NCBI RefSeq assembly: GCF_000021805.1
Contig: NC_011726.1
Span: 1,116,001 to 1,180,000 of the forward strand
DNA from: Rippkaea orientalis PCC 8801
Lineage (GTDB): Bacteria > Cyanobacteriota > Cyanobacteriia > Cyanobacteriales > Microcystaceae
Reading direction: 5' to 3'
Length of the DNA: 64,000 bases
Made by a program: the position numbers and the translations under genes. Below, one piece after another: positions 18,798 to 27,488 of this stretch; position 1 is the first letter of the stretch, and every line of letters begins with the position of its first letter. A model generated the notes under the pieces. That model saw only the letters and a list, made by a program, of their open reading frames with translations, made no database searches and was not told the origin of the DNA.

Positions 18798-19889
18798 TTA
18801 GTTAACAACCCCTGGATAAATCCAAGGTTGATCCCAAGGTTCTCCCCCAATTTCTAACCCTCCTAAATAACTAATCGTCTTGAGGATTAATTTACCTTGA
18901 TGATGACGTAATTCTAGGGTAATCTTTCCTTGCATGGTATCCCGACAACGAAACTGTAATCCCTCAGAAGTAGGAACTCTAACATAATTTCCTAGTTGAT
19001 CTGTTGTGCCAATAATCGTCAGGGTAAATCTCTCATTTTCTCCTCGTATTTCCCACCGTCCCCACGGTTCAACTCGCCAATTTAATTGACCTTTTGTACT
19101 TTCAAATTGATACAATTTTCCTTGATAATGTAGCCCAATAATTCCAACCGATTCTTCCCACCATAAGACTTGTCGAATTGCCCCGGCTACGGTCAAAGCG
19201 AGGTCAGGTTCAGCCAAAAAACTATTACAATTGATCCAGAACCACTTTTTAGGGAAAGAACGCCCCCAATTCTTCTCACTATAGGCGGGAACATCACTAA
19301 ATTCGTATTTTTCTCCATTCCAGTCGATCCATCCTGTTGCTAAGCCATGAGCCATCAAAACCTGCCAGCCTGGATCAAAAATCGGTAAATAAGACAGTAA
19401 TCCTCCCGTTGCTTTTTGATTGCGGTGTTTATCTCCCCAACCGTAAATAGGATTAATGGTGTAGTACCAACAACAAGACTGTTGAGTAGCGCGATCACCA
19501 ATAAACCCCTGATTTACCGTCGCTGTTGCTTGATATCCTTCTTCAACCGCTTTCTCAAAGGTCTGTGGATCTAATAATTGTGGGGGTAAAGATAATTGAT
19601 GCGATCCCCAATGTCCTACCCCTAATTGATTCCTATCAGCCCAAAATTGCTGAATATTAGGGAAAATTCGGTATAAATATTGATCATTAGCCCCAAGAAT
19701 TTGTACAGCACCGCCACTGTGGGGTTGATCCCCCAAGGGATCATCGATGGAATACATAAAGCCAAAAGTTTGTCCAATTTCGGGCAAGGTAACACGATAA
19801 TACCAGCCTTCAAAAAAGCGTGGACTGCGTTGATCCCAATGGTAGCCACTATGAGGAGTGGCACTAGATAGAGAGTGTTGAACAGACAA
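18798..19889 (-). CDS. Tocopherol cyclase
   Basis: Closes the chromanol ring in tocopherol (vitamin E) synthesis, acting on methylated phytylbenzoquinol; the plant orthologue is VTE1. The 363 residues match the family from the start: TPHSGYHWDQRSPRFFEGWYYRVTLPE, GFMYSIDDP, GGAVQILG, and the C-terminal GLEIGGEPWDQPWIYPG. The start is unusual: an in-frame TGA at 19908-19910 closes the frame upstream and no ATG fits the conserved N-terminus, so TTG 19889 is the best start. It is transcribed alone, away from rlpA across a 555-base intergenic region. Confidence 0.92.
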   Translation of the reverse strand: MSVQHSLSSATPHSGYHWDQRSPRFFEGWYYRVTLPEIGQTFGFMYSIDDPLGDQPHSGGAVQILGANDQYLYRIFPNIQQFWADRNQLGVGHWGSHQLSLPPQLLDPQTFEKAVEEGYQATATVNQGFIGDRATQQSCCWYYTINPIYGWGDKHRNQKATGGLLSYLPIFDPGWQVLMAHGLATGWIDWNGEKYEFSDVPAYSEKNWGRSFPKKWFWINCNSFLAEPDLALTVAGAIRQVLWWEESVGIIGLHYQGKLYQFESTKGQLNWRVEPWGRWEIRGENERFTLTIIGTTDQLGNYVRVPTSEGLQFRCRDTMQGKITLELRHHQGKLILKTISYLGGLEIGGEPWDQPWIYPGVVN

Positions 19890-20444
19890 GGGTGAAACAA
19901 TAGCAAGTCAATATCTATTATTTCATCTCAACGGAGGAGGAATTTTTTCTTGAGCTATTATTTTTAGTTATAAAAAAAAGCCAAATTATTATTTTATCTA
20001 ATCAATTAAGACAAATTCACAGAAAACCTGATTAGTCAATCCCTGATTGTAAATTTCAATCAAACAACTGATCAATGATTTAATTTTCTAGTGAATCAGG
20101 GGGAAATATGTCTAAAATAGCTTTCCGGAGCCTCCGTATTTATACGGAAATGTATTATTAATGATTAAGGTAATACTACTGAGTAGATCTCGCAGTCAGT
20201 CAAGGTTAAGCCCTATTGGATGTCAGAATTTACCCTAGATTCGACCCAATTATTGGTCATAAAAGATCGGTGAAATTAGGCAAATTTACTATAGTATGGG
20301 ATCTGTCTTTTAATGTAAACCTTTATTTAAAGATTTAATGGAAACCGTCCTCAATAATTATCAGGACGGAAATAACCCCCGAAAAATTCGTGTTAACTTG
20401 TAACAGTTTAAATAAATGTAAAGACGTTTTGTGAGGAGTTAAGG
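19890..20444. promoter_or_regulatory. Divergent intergenic region with two small hairpins
   Basis: No gene is seen in these 555 bases between tocopherol cyclase and rlpA. They hold two inverted repeats: CCGTAT/ATACGG with a 2-base loop near 20136-20149, and CCGTCCT (20345-20351) with AGGACGG (20363-20369) around an 11-base loop. The second is about 75-140 bases before the rlpA start and not followed by a T-run, so it is more likely a leader structure than a terminator. I could not match it to a known riboswitch. Confidence 0.4.
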
Positions 20445-21590
20445 TTGACTAATCCATTGAATCGTCGAAACTTCGAGGGGTTAAGCAACATACTTAACAC
20501 AAGATCTATGAACAAAAAACTTTGGAGTGGACTAACAACCACAGCATTAACCACCGCTTTAGGAACCTCCGTTCTACTCTGCGGTTCTTTCAATGGCTCG
20601 GTCGCATCTGAGATGAAAGATAAAGCCGATGACCTAGGAAAACTTCTAGGAGTGACGACGACTGCCAACACAGAAAGTTCCGAGCAGTTAACAGCTTTAG
20701 CCCCAAAAGTTGTTAGTCTGGGTCAAGTAGATCTCCCTCAGGAGAAGCAAGACCCCGAAAAAGGAAACATTCAAGGCGCGTTTTTAGGGAATACGGGAGA
20801 AAACCTGCTAGTGGAACCTGAAAAACCCCTTTCAGCCATCGCCACTCTCCATCCCCATCAATGGAAATACAGATTAGCCATTACCCTAAGAGTTCGGGAA
20901 ATTCCCGTCCTAACCTTCGTCGGTTCTCAAGCGGATCTAGCCCAACTGAGAAATAATCAAAATAACCCCGATGCTCCTCAAAAAGACAGCGAGGTGATGA
21001 AAAAGGCCAAAGCCTTAGCCCAACGGCTCAATGAACTTGCTCAGGATGACACCTTTGAAGCCCAAACCATCACCGTTAGCGAAATTCAAAAAAACAAAAC
21101 CTATGGCATCAAAATCGATGGAAAAGAACTCGTTCGAGTTGATGGCCAAACCATTCTACCCGACACCACCAACAATCTAGCAGCCGATGCGCTACAAGTG
21201 ACTAACCGTCTCCGTCGGTTGATGGGAGGTGCATCCCCGTTAACGGCTATTAATCAAGTTCCTGATGGACTCGCTGGCGTTGAAGGACGAGTAACCAGCA
21301 CCCGTAAAGGGATGGCCTCTTGGTACGGACCTGGATTTCATGGACGACGAACCGCTAACGGAGAACGGTACAATCAAAACGGTCTAACGGCGGCTCATAA
21401 AACCCTTCCTTTTGGAACCCAAGTGAAGGTCACTAACTTAAATAATGGTCGCTCGATCACCGTTCGGATCAATGATCGCGGTCCCTACGCCCACGGACGG
21501 ATTATTGACTTATCCAAAGGCGCGGCGCAAATTCTGGGCTTAGTCAGTAGTGGAGTAGCCCCGGTTCAAATTGAAATCCTAGGGCGTTAA
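20445..21590 (+). CDS. RlpA-like septal ring lytic transglycosylase
   Basis: A cell-wall protein with a C-terminal double-psi beta-barrel (about 285-380). Seen: KGMASWYGPGFHGRRTANGE, AAHKTLPFGTQVKVTN, the acidic motif RINDRGPYAHGRIIDLS, which is the RlpA signature. There is no SPOR domain. TTG 20445 follows a strong GAGGAG, whereas ATG 20508 (MNKKLWSGLTTTALTTALG) gives a cleaner signal peptide; I list the longer form and regard the shorter as equally possible. The middle of the protein (about 60-270) carries no domain I know. Likely periplasmic, cutting glycan strands at division sites. Confidence 0.85.
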   Translation: MTNPLNRRNFEGLSNILNTRSMNKKLWSGLTTTALTTALGTSVLLCGSFNGSVASEMKDKADDLGKLLGVTTTANTESSEQLTALAPKVVSLGQVDLPQEKQDPEKGNIQGAFLGNTGENLLVEPEKPLSAIATLHPHQWKYRLAITLRVREIPVLTFVGSQADLAQLRNNQNNPDAPQKDSEVMKKAKALAQRLNELAQDDTFEAQTITVSEIQKNKTYGIKIDGKELVRVDGQTILPDTTNNLAADALQVTNRLRRLMGGASPLTAINQVPDGLAGVEGRVTSTRKGMASWYGPGFHGRRTANGERYNQNGLTAAHKTLPFGTQVKVTNLNNGRSITVRINDRGPYAHGRIIDLSKGAAQILGLVSSGVAPVQIEILGR

Positions 21591-21664
21591 ACTAAGTAAT
21601 TGGTAATGGGTAATCAAACAATTGGCTTCTTACCCCTGACCGAGTTACCTTTTACCAACGAACT

Positions 21665-23200
21665 ATGACTAAAATACGCCTGTTTAAAACCGTAGCCGGG
21701 TTGCGTGCCTATCTAGGGGGTCAACCCCCCGGCAAAACTGTTGGCCTGGTTCCCACCATGGGAGCCTTACACGCTGGCCACGCCAGTTTAATTCGTCGTG
21801 CTCTGGGGGAAACTGATCGGGTAGTGGTCAGTATTTTTGTGAACCCGCTTCAGTTTGGCTCTAATGAAGATTTCGGACGTTATCCCCGTCAGCTAGAATC
21901 AGATTGTCAATTTTGTGAAGATCTAGGGGTTGACGCGGTTTTTAGTCCATCCCCTGAAGAATTAGGCATTGTTAGCGAACAAGAAACAACGAGGGTAATT
22001 CCACCAGAGTCCATGATGTCTACCCTGTGTGGACTGTTTCGTCCAGGGCATTTTGAGGGGGTCGCTACCATCGTGACTAAGTTATTGACGACTGTCGAGC
22101 CTGATGTGGCTTATTTTGGCGAAAAGGATGCCCAACAATTGGCGATTATTCGACGCTTAGTGGTGGATTTAAACTTGGGTGTTACGATTAAAGGCTGTCC
22201 TATTGTTCGAGAAACCTCTGGACTGGCTTATAGTTCGCGCAATCAATATTTGAGTGAAACCGAACGCAAACAAGCGATATGGATATTTTATGCCCTCAAG
22301 CTGGCAGAAGAGGCTTTTAAACAAGGCGAACGACAAAGGGCAACATTACTAAAAATCGTTCAGGAAGAATTGGCGTTACATCCTAGCCTCAAGGTGCAGT
22401 ATCTAGCGTTGGTTGATCCCCAGACCTTAAGTCCTTTGGATACTGTTGAGGAGGCGGGTTTATTGGCGATCGCAGTCTATGTGGGATCGACTCGCTTGAT
22501 CGATAATGTCATTTTACGGGTACGTCAGCCCATTATTGCCATTGATGGACCAGCAGGAGCCGGAAAATCTACCGTAACTCGTCGGGTCGCTAAGGCTCTT
22601 AATTTGGTTTATCTGGACACCGGGGCAATGTATCGGGCGATCGCTTGGTTAGTGTCTAAATCAGGGGTTTCTCTGGAGGATCAAGGGGCGATCGCGGAAT
22701 TAGTTACCCATGCTAAGTTGGACTTTTCCCCCCCCACTGAGGGCGCACCGCTTCGGATCTCTATCAATGGGGAGGATGTCTCTGAGGCTATTCGTACCCC
22801 TGAAGTTACCGCTTTGGTGTCTCAAATCTCTGCTCAACCTGCCGTTAGGGCAAAATTAGTGAGTTATCAGCAAGATTTGGGTAAAAAAGGGGGTTTAGTG
22901 GCTGAAGGGCGCGATATTGGCACAAATGTCTTTCCTGATGCCGAATTGAAGATTTTTCTCACTGCATCTGTACAAGAGCGGGCTAAACGGCGTTGGCTCG
23001 ACTTCCAAGATCAAGGGGATGGGATGACTTTAGAGCAGCTTGAGCAGGATATTCAACAACGGGACTATCGAGATAGTCATCGTTCCCTTGCACCGTTACG
23101 ACAAGCGGTTGATGCCATTGAAATTAATACTGATGGCTTAACAATTGAGGAGGTAACTGATAAGATTATCTACTTTTATCAAAAAATTATTTCCTATTAA
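21665..23200 (+). CDS. panC/cmk: Bifunctional pantoate-beta-alanine ligase / cytidylate kinase
   Basis: A fusion typical of cyanobacteria, 511 residues. The N-terminal part (about 1-280) is pantothenate synthetase, joining pantoate and beta-alanine with ATP: VGLVPTMGALHAGHASLIRRA with the HxGH motif, FVNPLQFGSNEDF, YFGEKDAQQL, VRETSGLAYSSRNQYLS. From about 290 a cytidylate kinase begins with the P-loop IDGPAGAGKSTVTRR, then YLDTGAMYRA, VAEGRDIGTNVFPDAELK and RDYRDSHRSLAPLR. The two activities serve coenzyme A and CMP/dCMP phosphorylation and are not obviously linked. Both halves look complete and active. Confidence 0.96.
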   Translation: MTKIRLFKTVAGLRAYLGGQPPGKTVGLVPTMGALHAGHASLIRRALGETDRVVVSIFVNPLQFGSNEDFGRYPRQLESDCQFCEDLGVDAVFSPSPEELGIVSEQETTRVIPPESMMSTLCGLFRPGHFEGVATIVTKLLTTVEPDVAYFGEKDAQQLAIIRRLVVDLNLGVTIKGCPIVRETSGLAYSSRNQYLSETERKQAIWIFYALKLAEEAFKQGERQRATLLKIVQEELALHPSLKVQYLALVDPQTLSPLDTVEEAGLLAIAVYVGSTRLIDNVILRVRQPIIAIDGPAGAGKSTVTRRVAKALNLVYLDTGAMYRAIAWLVSKSGVSLEDQGAIAELVTHAKLDFSPPTEGAPLRISINGEDVSEAIRTPEVTALVSQISAQPAVRAKLVSYQQDLGKKGGLVAEGRDIGTNVFPDAELKIFLTASVQERAKRRWLDFQDQGDGMTLEQLEQDIQQRDYRDSHRSLAPLRQAVDAIEINTDGLTIEEVTDKIIYFYQKIISY

Positions 23201-23327
23201 TGTCAGGGTTTTCTCCTATCTTTTTAATGAGAAAATTGGGTTTGACAGTAGGATAAAATTGATGTATAATTTTAATGGATAACTCTATGTTAAATTTCAT
23301 AAACGAGAGTTGTTAGGAGCTAATTTA

Positions 23328-23582
23328 ATGAACATTAAGCAGCAACAACAAAAGCCTTATGAACCTGAACCCTTAAAAGATTCTGTTGCTTCAGATAATA
23401 AGATAGGATTTTTGGACATTGCCAGTACAGTTGGAAGTGTCGCAGGGGGTGTCTTAGTTGGTGTAGGATTAGGAGGACCAGTAGGAGCAATTATTGGTGG
23501 GTTAGCGGGTGTAACTGCTGGTATTATGACGACTACTTCACAACATCAGAAGTTAAGCATAAGCGAGGAAAAAGGACAATAA
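23328..23582 (+). CDS. Small glycine-zipper membrane protein
   Basis: 84 residues from ATG 23328, with TAGGAG nine bases upstream; a TTG at 23310 is an alternative. The N-terminal 25 residues are Gln/Pro/Glu-rich and the middle (GSVAGGVLVGVGLGGPVGAIIGGLAGVTAGIM) is a glycine-zipper hydrophobic hairpin. The pattern occurs in bacteriocin-like peptides and small membrane stabilising proteins. No leader processing site is obvious. It is followed after 6 bases by another small membrane protein gene, so the two are cotranscribed. I do not recognise a family. Confidence 0.6.
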   Translation: MNIKQQQQKPYEPEPLKDSVASDNKIGFLDIASTVGSVAGGVLVGVGLGGPVGAIIGGLAGVTAGIMTTTSQHQKLSISEEKGQ

Positions 23583-23588
23583 AAGTTA

Positions 23589-23954
23589 ATGGGAACTATC
23601 GCTCTTTTGTTTAAAGCAGGAACTTTAACTTCAACAGAGATTGACCAAATTATTATTATACACAATCAAATTGCAGCTATAATTGGTATGGCTGCTTTTT
23701 TAATAGTCTTAGCAGTTAAAATTAAGCAAAAGGTAGAGATAGATCCTAATTTATTGGGTTCTTTAATTCAATCTTTTGTTGCTAGTGGGGGTATAGTTAA
23801 AGCAATTTTTTTATTTTTGTTCGGTTTTCATCCAGAAATTTTCCCAAAACTATCTGATTTGGTTGTATCTTTAGGAGTTACCTCATCATGCCTTGTATTT
23901 CTTGCTATATGCACTCTGATTAAAGCTTTTTCTCAACCAAAATCCTCACCTTAG
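23589..23954 (+). CDS. Small membrane protein of unknown function
   Basis: 121 residues with three predicted membrane segments: about 25-45 (QIAAIIGMAAFLIVLAV), 62-85 (FVASGGIVKAIFLFLFGF) and 92-115 (LVVSLGVTSSCLVFLAICTL). The C-terminus is short and basic. It follows the glycine-zipper gene by 6 bases and is probably cotranslated with it. I do not recognise the family and assign no function. The pair lies between panC/cmk and a YiaA/B-like gene. Confidence 0.55.
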   Translation: MGTIALLFKAGTLTSTEIDQIIIIHNQIAAIIGMAAFLIVLAVKIKQKVEIDPNLLGSLIQSFVASGGIVKAIFLFLFGFHPEIFPKLSDLVVSLGVTSSCLVFLAICTLIKAFSQPKSSP

Positions 23955-24068
23955 TTAACAAAATATCCAGTTTTAAAACTGTCATTGTTGATTCATGACA
24001 TCTCGATTCAAGAAACTAAGCTAAAAGCAGCATTATTTAACTATTAGCAACAGCAAGAGGCAAGAAAA

Positions 24069-24347
24069 ATGAATAAACCCCATATTTCCCAAGATCATAG
24101 TTCTTCTTGGATCATTCAAACTTGGCTATCTTTTATTATTTCTGTTTCAGCAACGGCAGTTGGTATTATTTATTTACCCGTGGATATTTGGGTTAAGGGT
24201 TTTATGGGAATGGGGTTAACCTTTACCATCGGTTCAACCGTCAGTTTAGTAAAAACCCAACGGGACTTACATGAAAGCAAAAAATTAACCTATCGGGTTG
24301 AAGAAGCCAAAGTTGAAAAACTCTTGAGTGAACATAATACTATTTAA
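24069..24347 (+). CDS. YiaA/YiaB two-helix family membrane protein
   Basis: 92 residues. Two membrane helices (about 14-35, IIQTWLSFIISVSATAVGIIYL; and 42-62, VKGFMGMGLTFTIGSTVSL) with the W...F and K..R..H pattern (LVKTQRDLHESKKL) match the YiaA/B two-helix domain. The C-terminal 30 residues form a charged helix. Function of the family is not known. The start has AGAGG a few bases ahead. It is separate from the two upstream small genes (114 bases). Confidence 0.75.
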   Translation: MNKPHISQDHSSSWIIQTWLSFIISVSATAVGIIYLPVDIWVKGFMGMGLTFTIGSTVSLVKTQRDLHESKKLTYRVEEAKVEKLLSEHNTI

Positions 24348-24458
24348 AGCAATTTCCCCTTTTCTCTTTCCTAGAATTGCCAAAACAACCCAACCTGTGA
24401 TATGAATGCTCCTATCGGCTAAATTAAACTAGAGTGACTTTAATACAAGGGAGTATTT

Positions 24459-25442
24459 ATGGTGAAAAAGTATCATGTTTACGGGGTTGGTAATGCGTTG
24501 GTGGATATGGAATTTGAAGTCACACCCCAATTACTCCAAGAATTGAATATCGATAAAGGAGTGATGACGCTAGTTGATGAAGATCGTCAAAATGAATTAA
24601 TCACAAAACTCGATGGACGACTGGGTAAACAAAGCGGAGGAGGTTCTGCTGCGAATACCATGGTTGCTATTAGTCAATTAGGAGGAAAGGGGTTTTATTC
24701 CTGTAAAGTTGCTGATGATGATCATGGAAACTTTTATTTACAAGACTTGCAAGATTGCGGGTTAGATACCAATTATCATAACGGTGAACAAGGAACCACA
24801 GGAAAATGTTTAGTCATGGTGACTCCTGATGCCGATCGCACCATGAATACCTTTTTAGGAATTACCGCCAATTTATCAGAACAAGAATTAGTTCCAGAGG
24901 CGATCGCTGATGCTGAGTATTTGTATCTTGAAGGCTATTTAGTGACCTCTCCTACGGGAAAAGAAGCAGCTATCAAAGCGCGAGAAATTGCCCAAAGTTC
25001 GGGGGTAAAAACCAGTTTTTCTTTGTCCGATCCCAACATGGTAGCCTTTTTTAAAGAAGGATTATTAAAAATGATTGGATCGGGGTTAGATTTAGTTTTT
25101 GCCAACGAAGCAGAAGCCTTAAAAATGGCTGATACTCAAGATTTTTCTGAGGCTATTAATTACTTTAAAACCATTGCTAAAGCGTTTGCTATTACCCGTG
25201 GTTCTCAAGGTTCTTTAGTCTTTGATGGTCAAGAATTGATCGAGGTTTCTCCCTATCCGGTTCAGGCTATTGATACCGTTGGTGCAGGGGATATGTATGC
25301 GGGAGCCTTTCTCTATGGTATCACCCACGGCATGACCTATGGTCAAGCTGGCGATTTAGCGTCCCGTGCTTCTTCCCGCATTGTCACCACCTATGGAGCT
25401 CGTTTAACCACCGAAGAATTAAAATCTTTACTGAATAATTAA
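24459..25442 (+). CDS. PfkB-family kinase, adenosine kinase-like
   Basis: 327 residues of the ribokinase/PfkB fold. Seen: N-terminal [14 protein letters not shown], the substrate-loop [17 protein letters not shown], the lid region, and the C-terminal anion-hole/catalytic motif [13 protein letters not shown] with the catalytic aspartate. The opening [10 protein letters not shown] and GGSAANT resemble bacterial adenosine kinases more than ribokinase or fructokinase. Expected reaction: ATP + adenosine to ADP + AMP, a purine salvage step that also clears adenosine from the methyl cycle. Substrate is inferred. Stand-alone transcription is likely. Confidence 0.8.
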   Translation: MVKKYHVYGVGNALVDMEFEVTPQLLQELNIDKGVMTLVDEDRQNELITKLDGRLGKQSGGGSAANTMVAISQLGGKGFYSCKVADDDHGNFYLQDLQDCGLDTNYHNGEQGTTGKCLVMVTPDADRTMNTFLGITANLSEQELVPEAIADAEYLYLEGYLVTSPTGKEAAIKAREIAQSSGVKTSFSLSDPNMVAFFKEGLLKMIGSGLDLVFANEAEALKMADTQDFSEAINYFKTIAKAFAITRGSQGSLVFDGQELIEVSPYPVQAIDTVGAGDMYAGAFLYGITHGMTYGQAGDLASRASSRIVTTYGARLTTEELKSLLNN

Positions 25443-25557
25443 ACAAGCATTTGCATCAGTAACCGATTTTAGAAACCTTAACCCAAATATCTCTATTTGT
25501 TTCGGTCACACTAGCGAATCTGTCACCAAGCGCAGAGGGTAATGATAGAATTTATTT

Positions 25558-25974
25558 ATGTCCGATAACTCAAGCAACGATTATTCTGACCCTATGACAT
25601 CTGCTGAACCTGTTAAAACTGACGCTAATCAATCAGTATCTGCTTCTATATCGACATTAAGCGATGATTTACCCTCTTCTGGGACAGATAAATCATGGAG
25701 TTTTTGGACAGTATTTAGTTCAACTTTCCTAACAATCTTTTTAGCTGAAATGGGCGATAAAACCCAATTAGCTACCCTATTAATGAGTGCTCAATCTCAA
25801 TCGCCTTGGGTTGTTTTTGCAGGGGCAGCGATGGCTTTAATTGCCACTAGCTTATTAGGGGTATTAATTGGCTATTGGATTGCCCGTCGTCTCTCTCCCA
25901 AAACTCTAGATTTAGCCGTCGCTTTATTATTACTATTGATTACGGGTTTACTCGTAGGTGATGTTATTAGTTAA
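25558..25974 (+). CDS. Half-size UPF0016/GDT1 family exporter subunit 1
   Basis: 138 residues: a hydrophilic N-terminal extension of about 45 residues (Ser/Thr/Asp-rich), then one UPF0016 unit of about three helices carrying the signature EMGDKTQLATLLM. Full-length UPF0016 proteins (GDT1/PAM71, Synechocystis Mnx) have two such units in one chain; here the second is encoded by the next gene. Such half-size pairs (hemi manganese exchangers) are known in other cyanobacteria and form heteromers. Expected role: Mn2+ (possibly Ca2+) export across plasma or thylakoid membrane. Confidence 0.85.
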   Translation: MSDNSSNDYSDPMTSAEPVKTDANQSVSASISTLSDDLPSSGTDKSWSFWTVFSSTFLTIFLAEMGDKTQLATLLMSAQSQSPWVVFAGAAMALIATSLLGVLIGYWIARRLSPKTLDLAVALLLLLITGLLVGDVIS

Positions 25975-26025
25975 ACAGGGTTTAGGCAATAAGTATTCAC
26001 GATTCATTATCAACTATTCACTATC

Positions 26026-26307
26026 ATGGATTGGCAGTTATTTGGGTTAAGTTTTGTGACCGTATTCTTGGCAGAAATTGGTGATAAAAGTCAATTAGCT
26101 GCTATTGCGTTGGGAGGTAGTTCTAAGTCTCCCCGTGGGGTCTTTTTGGGATCAATTACGGCGTTAATTTTAGCGAGTTTTTTGGGGGTTATTGCTGGAG
26201 GTAGTGTTGGTCATCTATTACCGACTAAAGTCTTAAAAGCATTAGCTGCCATTGGCTTTGCTTTAATGGCTTTAAAACTTCTTTGGCCAGATTTAGAAGA
26301 AAATTAA
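26026..26307 (+). CDS. Half-size UPF0016/GDT1 family exporter subunit 2
   Basis: 93 residues with a single UPF0016 unit; the signature is EIGDKSQLAAIAL, complementary to EMGDKTQLA in the preceding gene. Helices at about 3-25, 37-60 and 68-88. It follows its partner by 51 bases on the same strand. The EGDK(T/S)Q acidic motif from each half is expected to build the cation pathway, so the two products probably assemble together. It ends 15 bases before the stop of the convergent fghA. Confidence 0.85.
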   Translation: MDWQLFGLSFVTVFLAEIGDKSQLAAIALGGSSKSPRGVFLGSITALILASFLGVIAGGSVGHLLPTKVLKALAAIGFALMALKLLWPDLEEN

Positions 26308-26322
26308 GGTAATTGTCTTAAA

Positions 26323-27174
26323 TTAATCACTTAAATAAAGAGCATGATAACTAATATGATCTTCCATAAAAGTAGAGATCATAAAATAACCATGATCATA
26401 TCCTTGATGAAATCTTAAAATTAACTGTTGTCCCACTTGCTCACAAACTTCTTGAAATTTTTCGGGTAATAATTGCTTTTGTTGATAAAAAGGATCATCG
26501 AGTCCTTGATCAATTAAGATAGGATAATTTAGCTGATTTTTCTTAACTAATTGACTTGCATCATAATCATACCAATGGTCTTTATTTTTGCCTAAATAGG
26601 CAGTAAAAGCTTTTTGTCCCCAAGGAGAATTAATTGGGTTAGCAATGGGAGCAAGGGCCGAAACTGAGCGATATTTTTCAGGATTTCTTAACGCACAAAT
26701 TAACGCGCCATGACCTCCCATAGAATGTCCAAAAATCCCCGTTTTATTGACATTCACATTAAAATTATGGTGGATTATTTCAGGTAATTCTGTCACAATA
26801 TAACTGTACATTTGATAATGATTTTTCCAAGGATCAGCGATCGCATCCACATAAAACCCAGCACCACTACCTAAGTCCCAAGTTTCGTCTTCTTCGACAA
26901 TACCTGTATTACGGGGACTGGTATCAGGAATCACCAGCATAATGCCATATTTCGCCGCGTAACGCTCAGCCCCGGCTTTAACCGTAAAATTCTCTTCAGT
27001 ACAGGTTAATCCCGATAAATAATATAACACGGGAACGGGCTTGATTTTCGCTTGAGGTGGCAGATAAACCGCAAAATTCATCGAACTACGACAGCATTGG
27101 GACTCATGACTGTAATAAGCCACAGTACCATCAAAACAACGGTGTTCTGATTTAAAGTTAAGCGAATGGGACAT
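26323..27174 (-). CDS. S-formylglutathione hydrolase
   Basis: Releases formate and glutathione from S-formylglutathione, the last step of glutathione-dependent formaldehyde detoxification. The 283 residues show the esterase D family order: VLYYLSGLTCTEENF, IVIPDTSPRNTG-like segment, GAGFYVDAIADPW, the nucleophile elbow GHSMGGHGAL, IDQGLDDPFY with the acid residue, and the histidine in QGYDHGYFMI. Length is normal. Eight copies of an 8-bp C-rich repeat (on this strand) begin seven bases before the ATG and leave no normal ribosome binding site. Confidence 0.92.
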   Translation of the reverse strand: MSHSLNFKSEHRCFDGTVAYYSHESQCCRSSMNFAVYLPPQAKIKPVPVLYYLSGLTCTEENFTVKAGAERYAAKYGIMLVIPDTSPRNTGIVEEDETWDLGSGAGFYVDAIADPWKNHYQMYSYIVTELPEIIHHNFNVNVNKTGIFGHSMGGHGALICALRNPEKYRSVSALAPIANPINSPWGQKAFTAYLGKNKDHWYDYDASQLVKKNQLNYPILIDQGLDDPFYQQKQLLPEKFQEVCEQVGQQLILRFHQGYDHGYFMISTFMEDHISYHALYLSD

Positions 27175-27180
27175 GATTAG

Positions 27181-27244
27181 AGAGTGGGGGAGTGGGGGAG
27201 TGGGAGAGTGGGGGAGTGGGAGAGTGGGGGAGTGGGGGAGTGGG
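27181..27244. repeat. Tandem repeat, eight units of RGAGTGGG
   Basis: Exactly 64 bases made of eight 8-bp units, each AGAGTGGG or GGAGTGGG in the order A-G-G-A-G-A-G-G. There are no other mismatches. Runs of three to five G on the plus strand recur every 8 bases, which could form a G-quadruplex. It starts 7 bases from the fghA start codon. Confidence 0.95.
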
Positions 27245-27488
27245 AAGATATTTTACCTCCTGACTCCTGATTTCTGAGTTCTGACTTCAAAGAGAAGATC
27301 CAGACTATTAACAATCCTAATAAATAACTTAAACTTCGGGGGTATTCTCAAAAGCCTAGTTTATGCTGGTATGACGATAAAAATTAGTTTAAGGGATATC
27401 AAAAACAGTCAGAAAGCCTTAATCTTTATCCCTGAACCCTTGAACCCATTTTTTTGAGATAAATCTCCTTGAGTCCTGAAAATAGACC
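27245..27488. other. Intergenic region between fghA and the transglutaminase gene
   Basis: The 314 bases between the two start codons include the tandem repeat and then a short stretch of CTGACTCCTGA/TTCTGAGTTCTGACTT type near 27257-27290, a simple heptamer-like repeat seen in many cyanobacteria. The remainder should hold two divergent promoters. No gene is seen. Confidence 0.4.

Noticed and set aside
19622-19906. 94-codon minus-strand frame overlapping the tocopherol cyclase start
   Set aside because: It lies in another frame of the same strand over sequence that encodes the conserved cyclase N-terminus.
20102-20444. Riboswitch before rlpA
   Set aside because: Hairpins are present but no conserved core of a known class (c-di-AMP, cobalamin, glycine) could be found.
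27181-27244. Regular repeats that might suggest a CRISPR array
   Set aside because: Units are 8 bases, contiguous, with no spacers. No other array-like pattern or cas gene is present.
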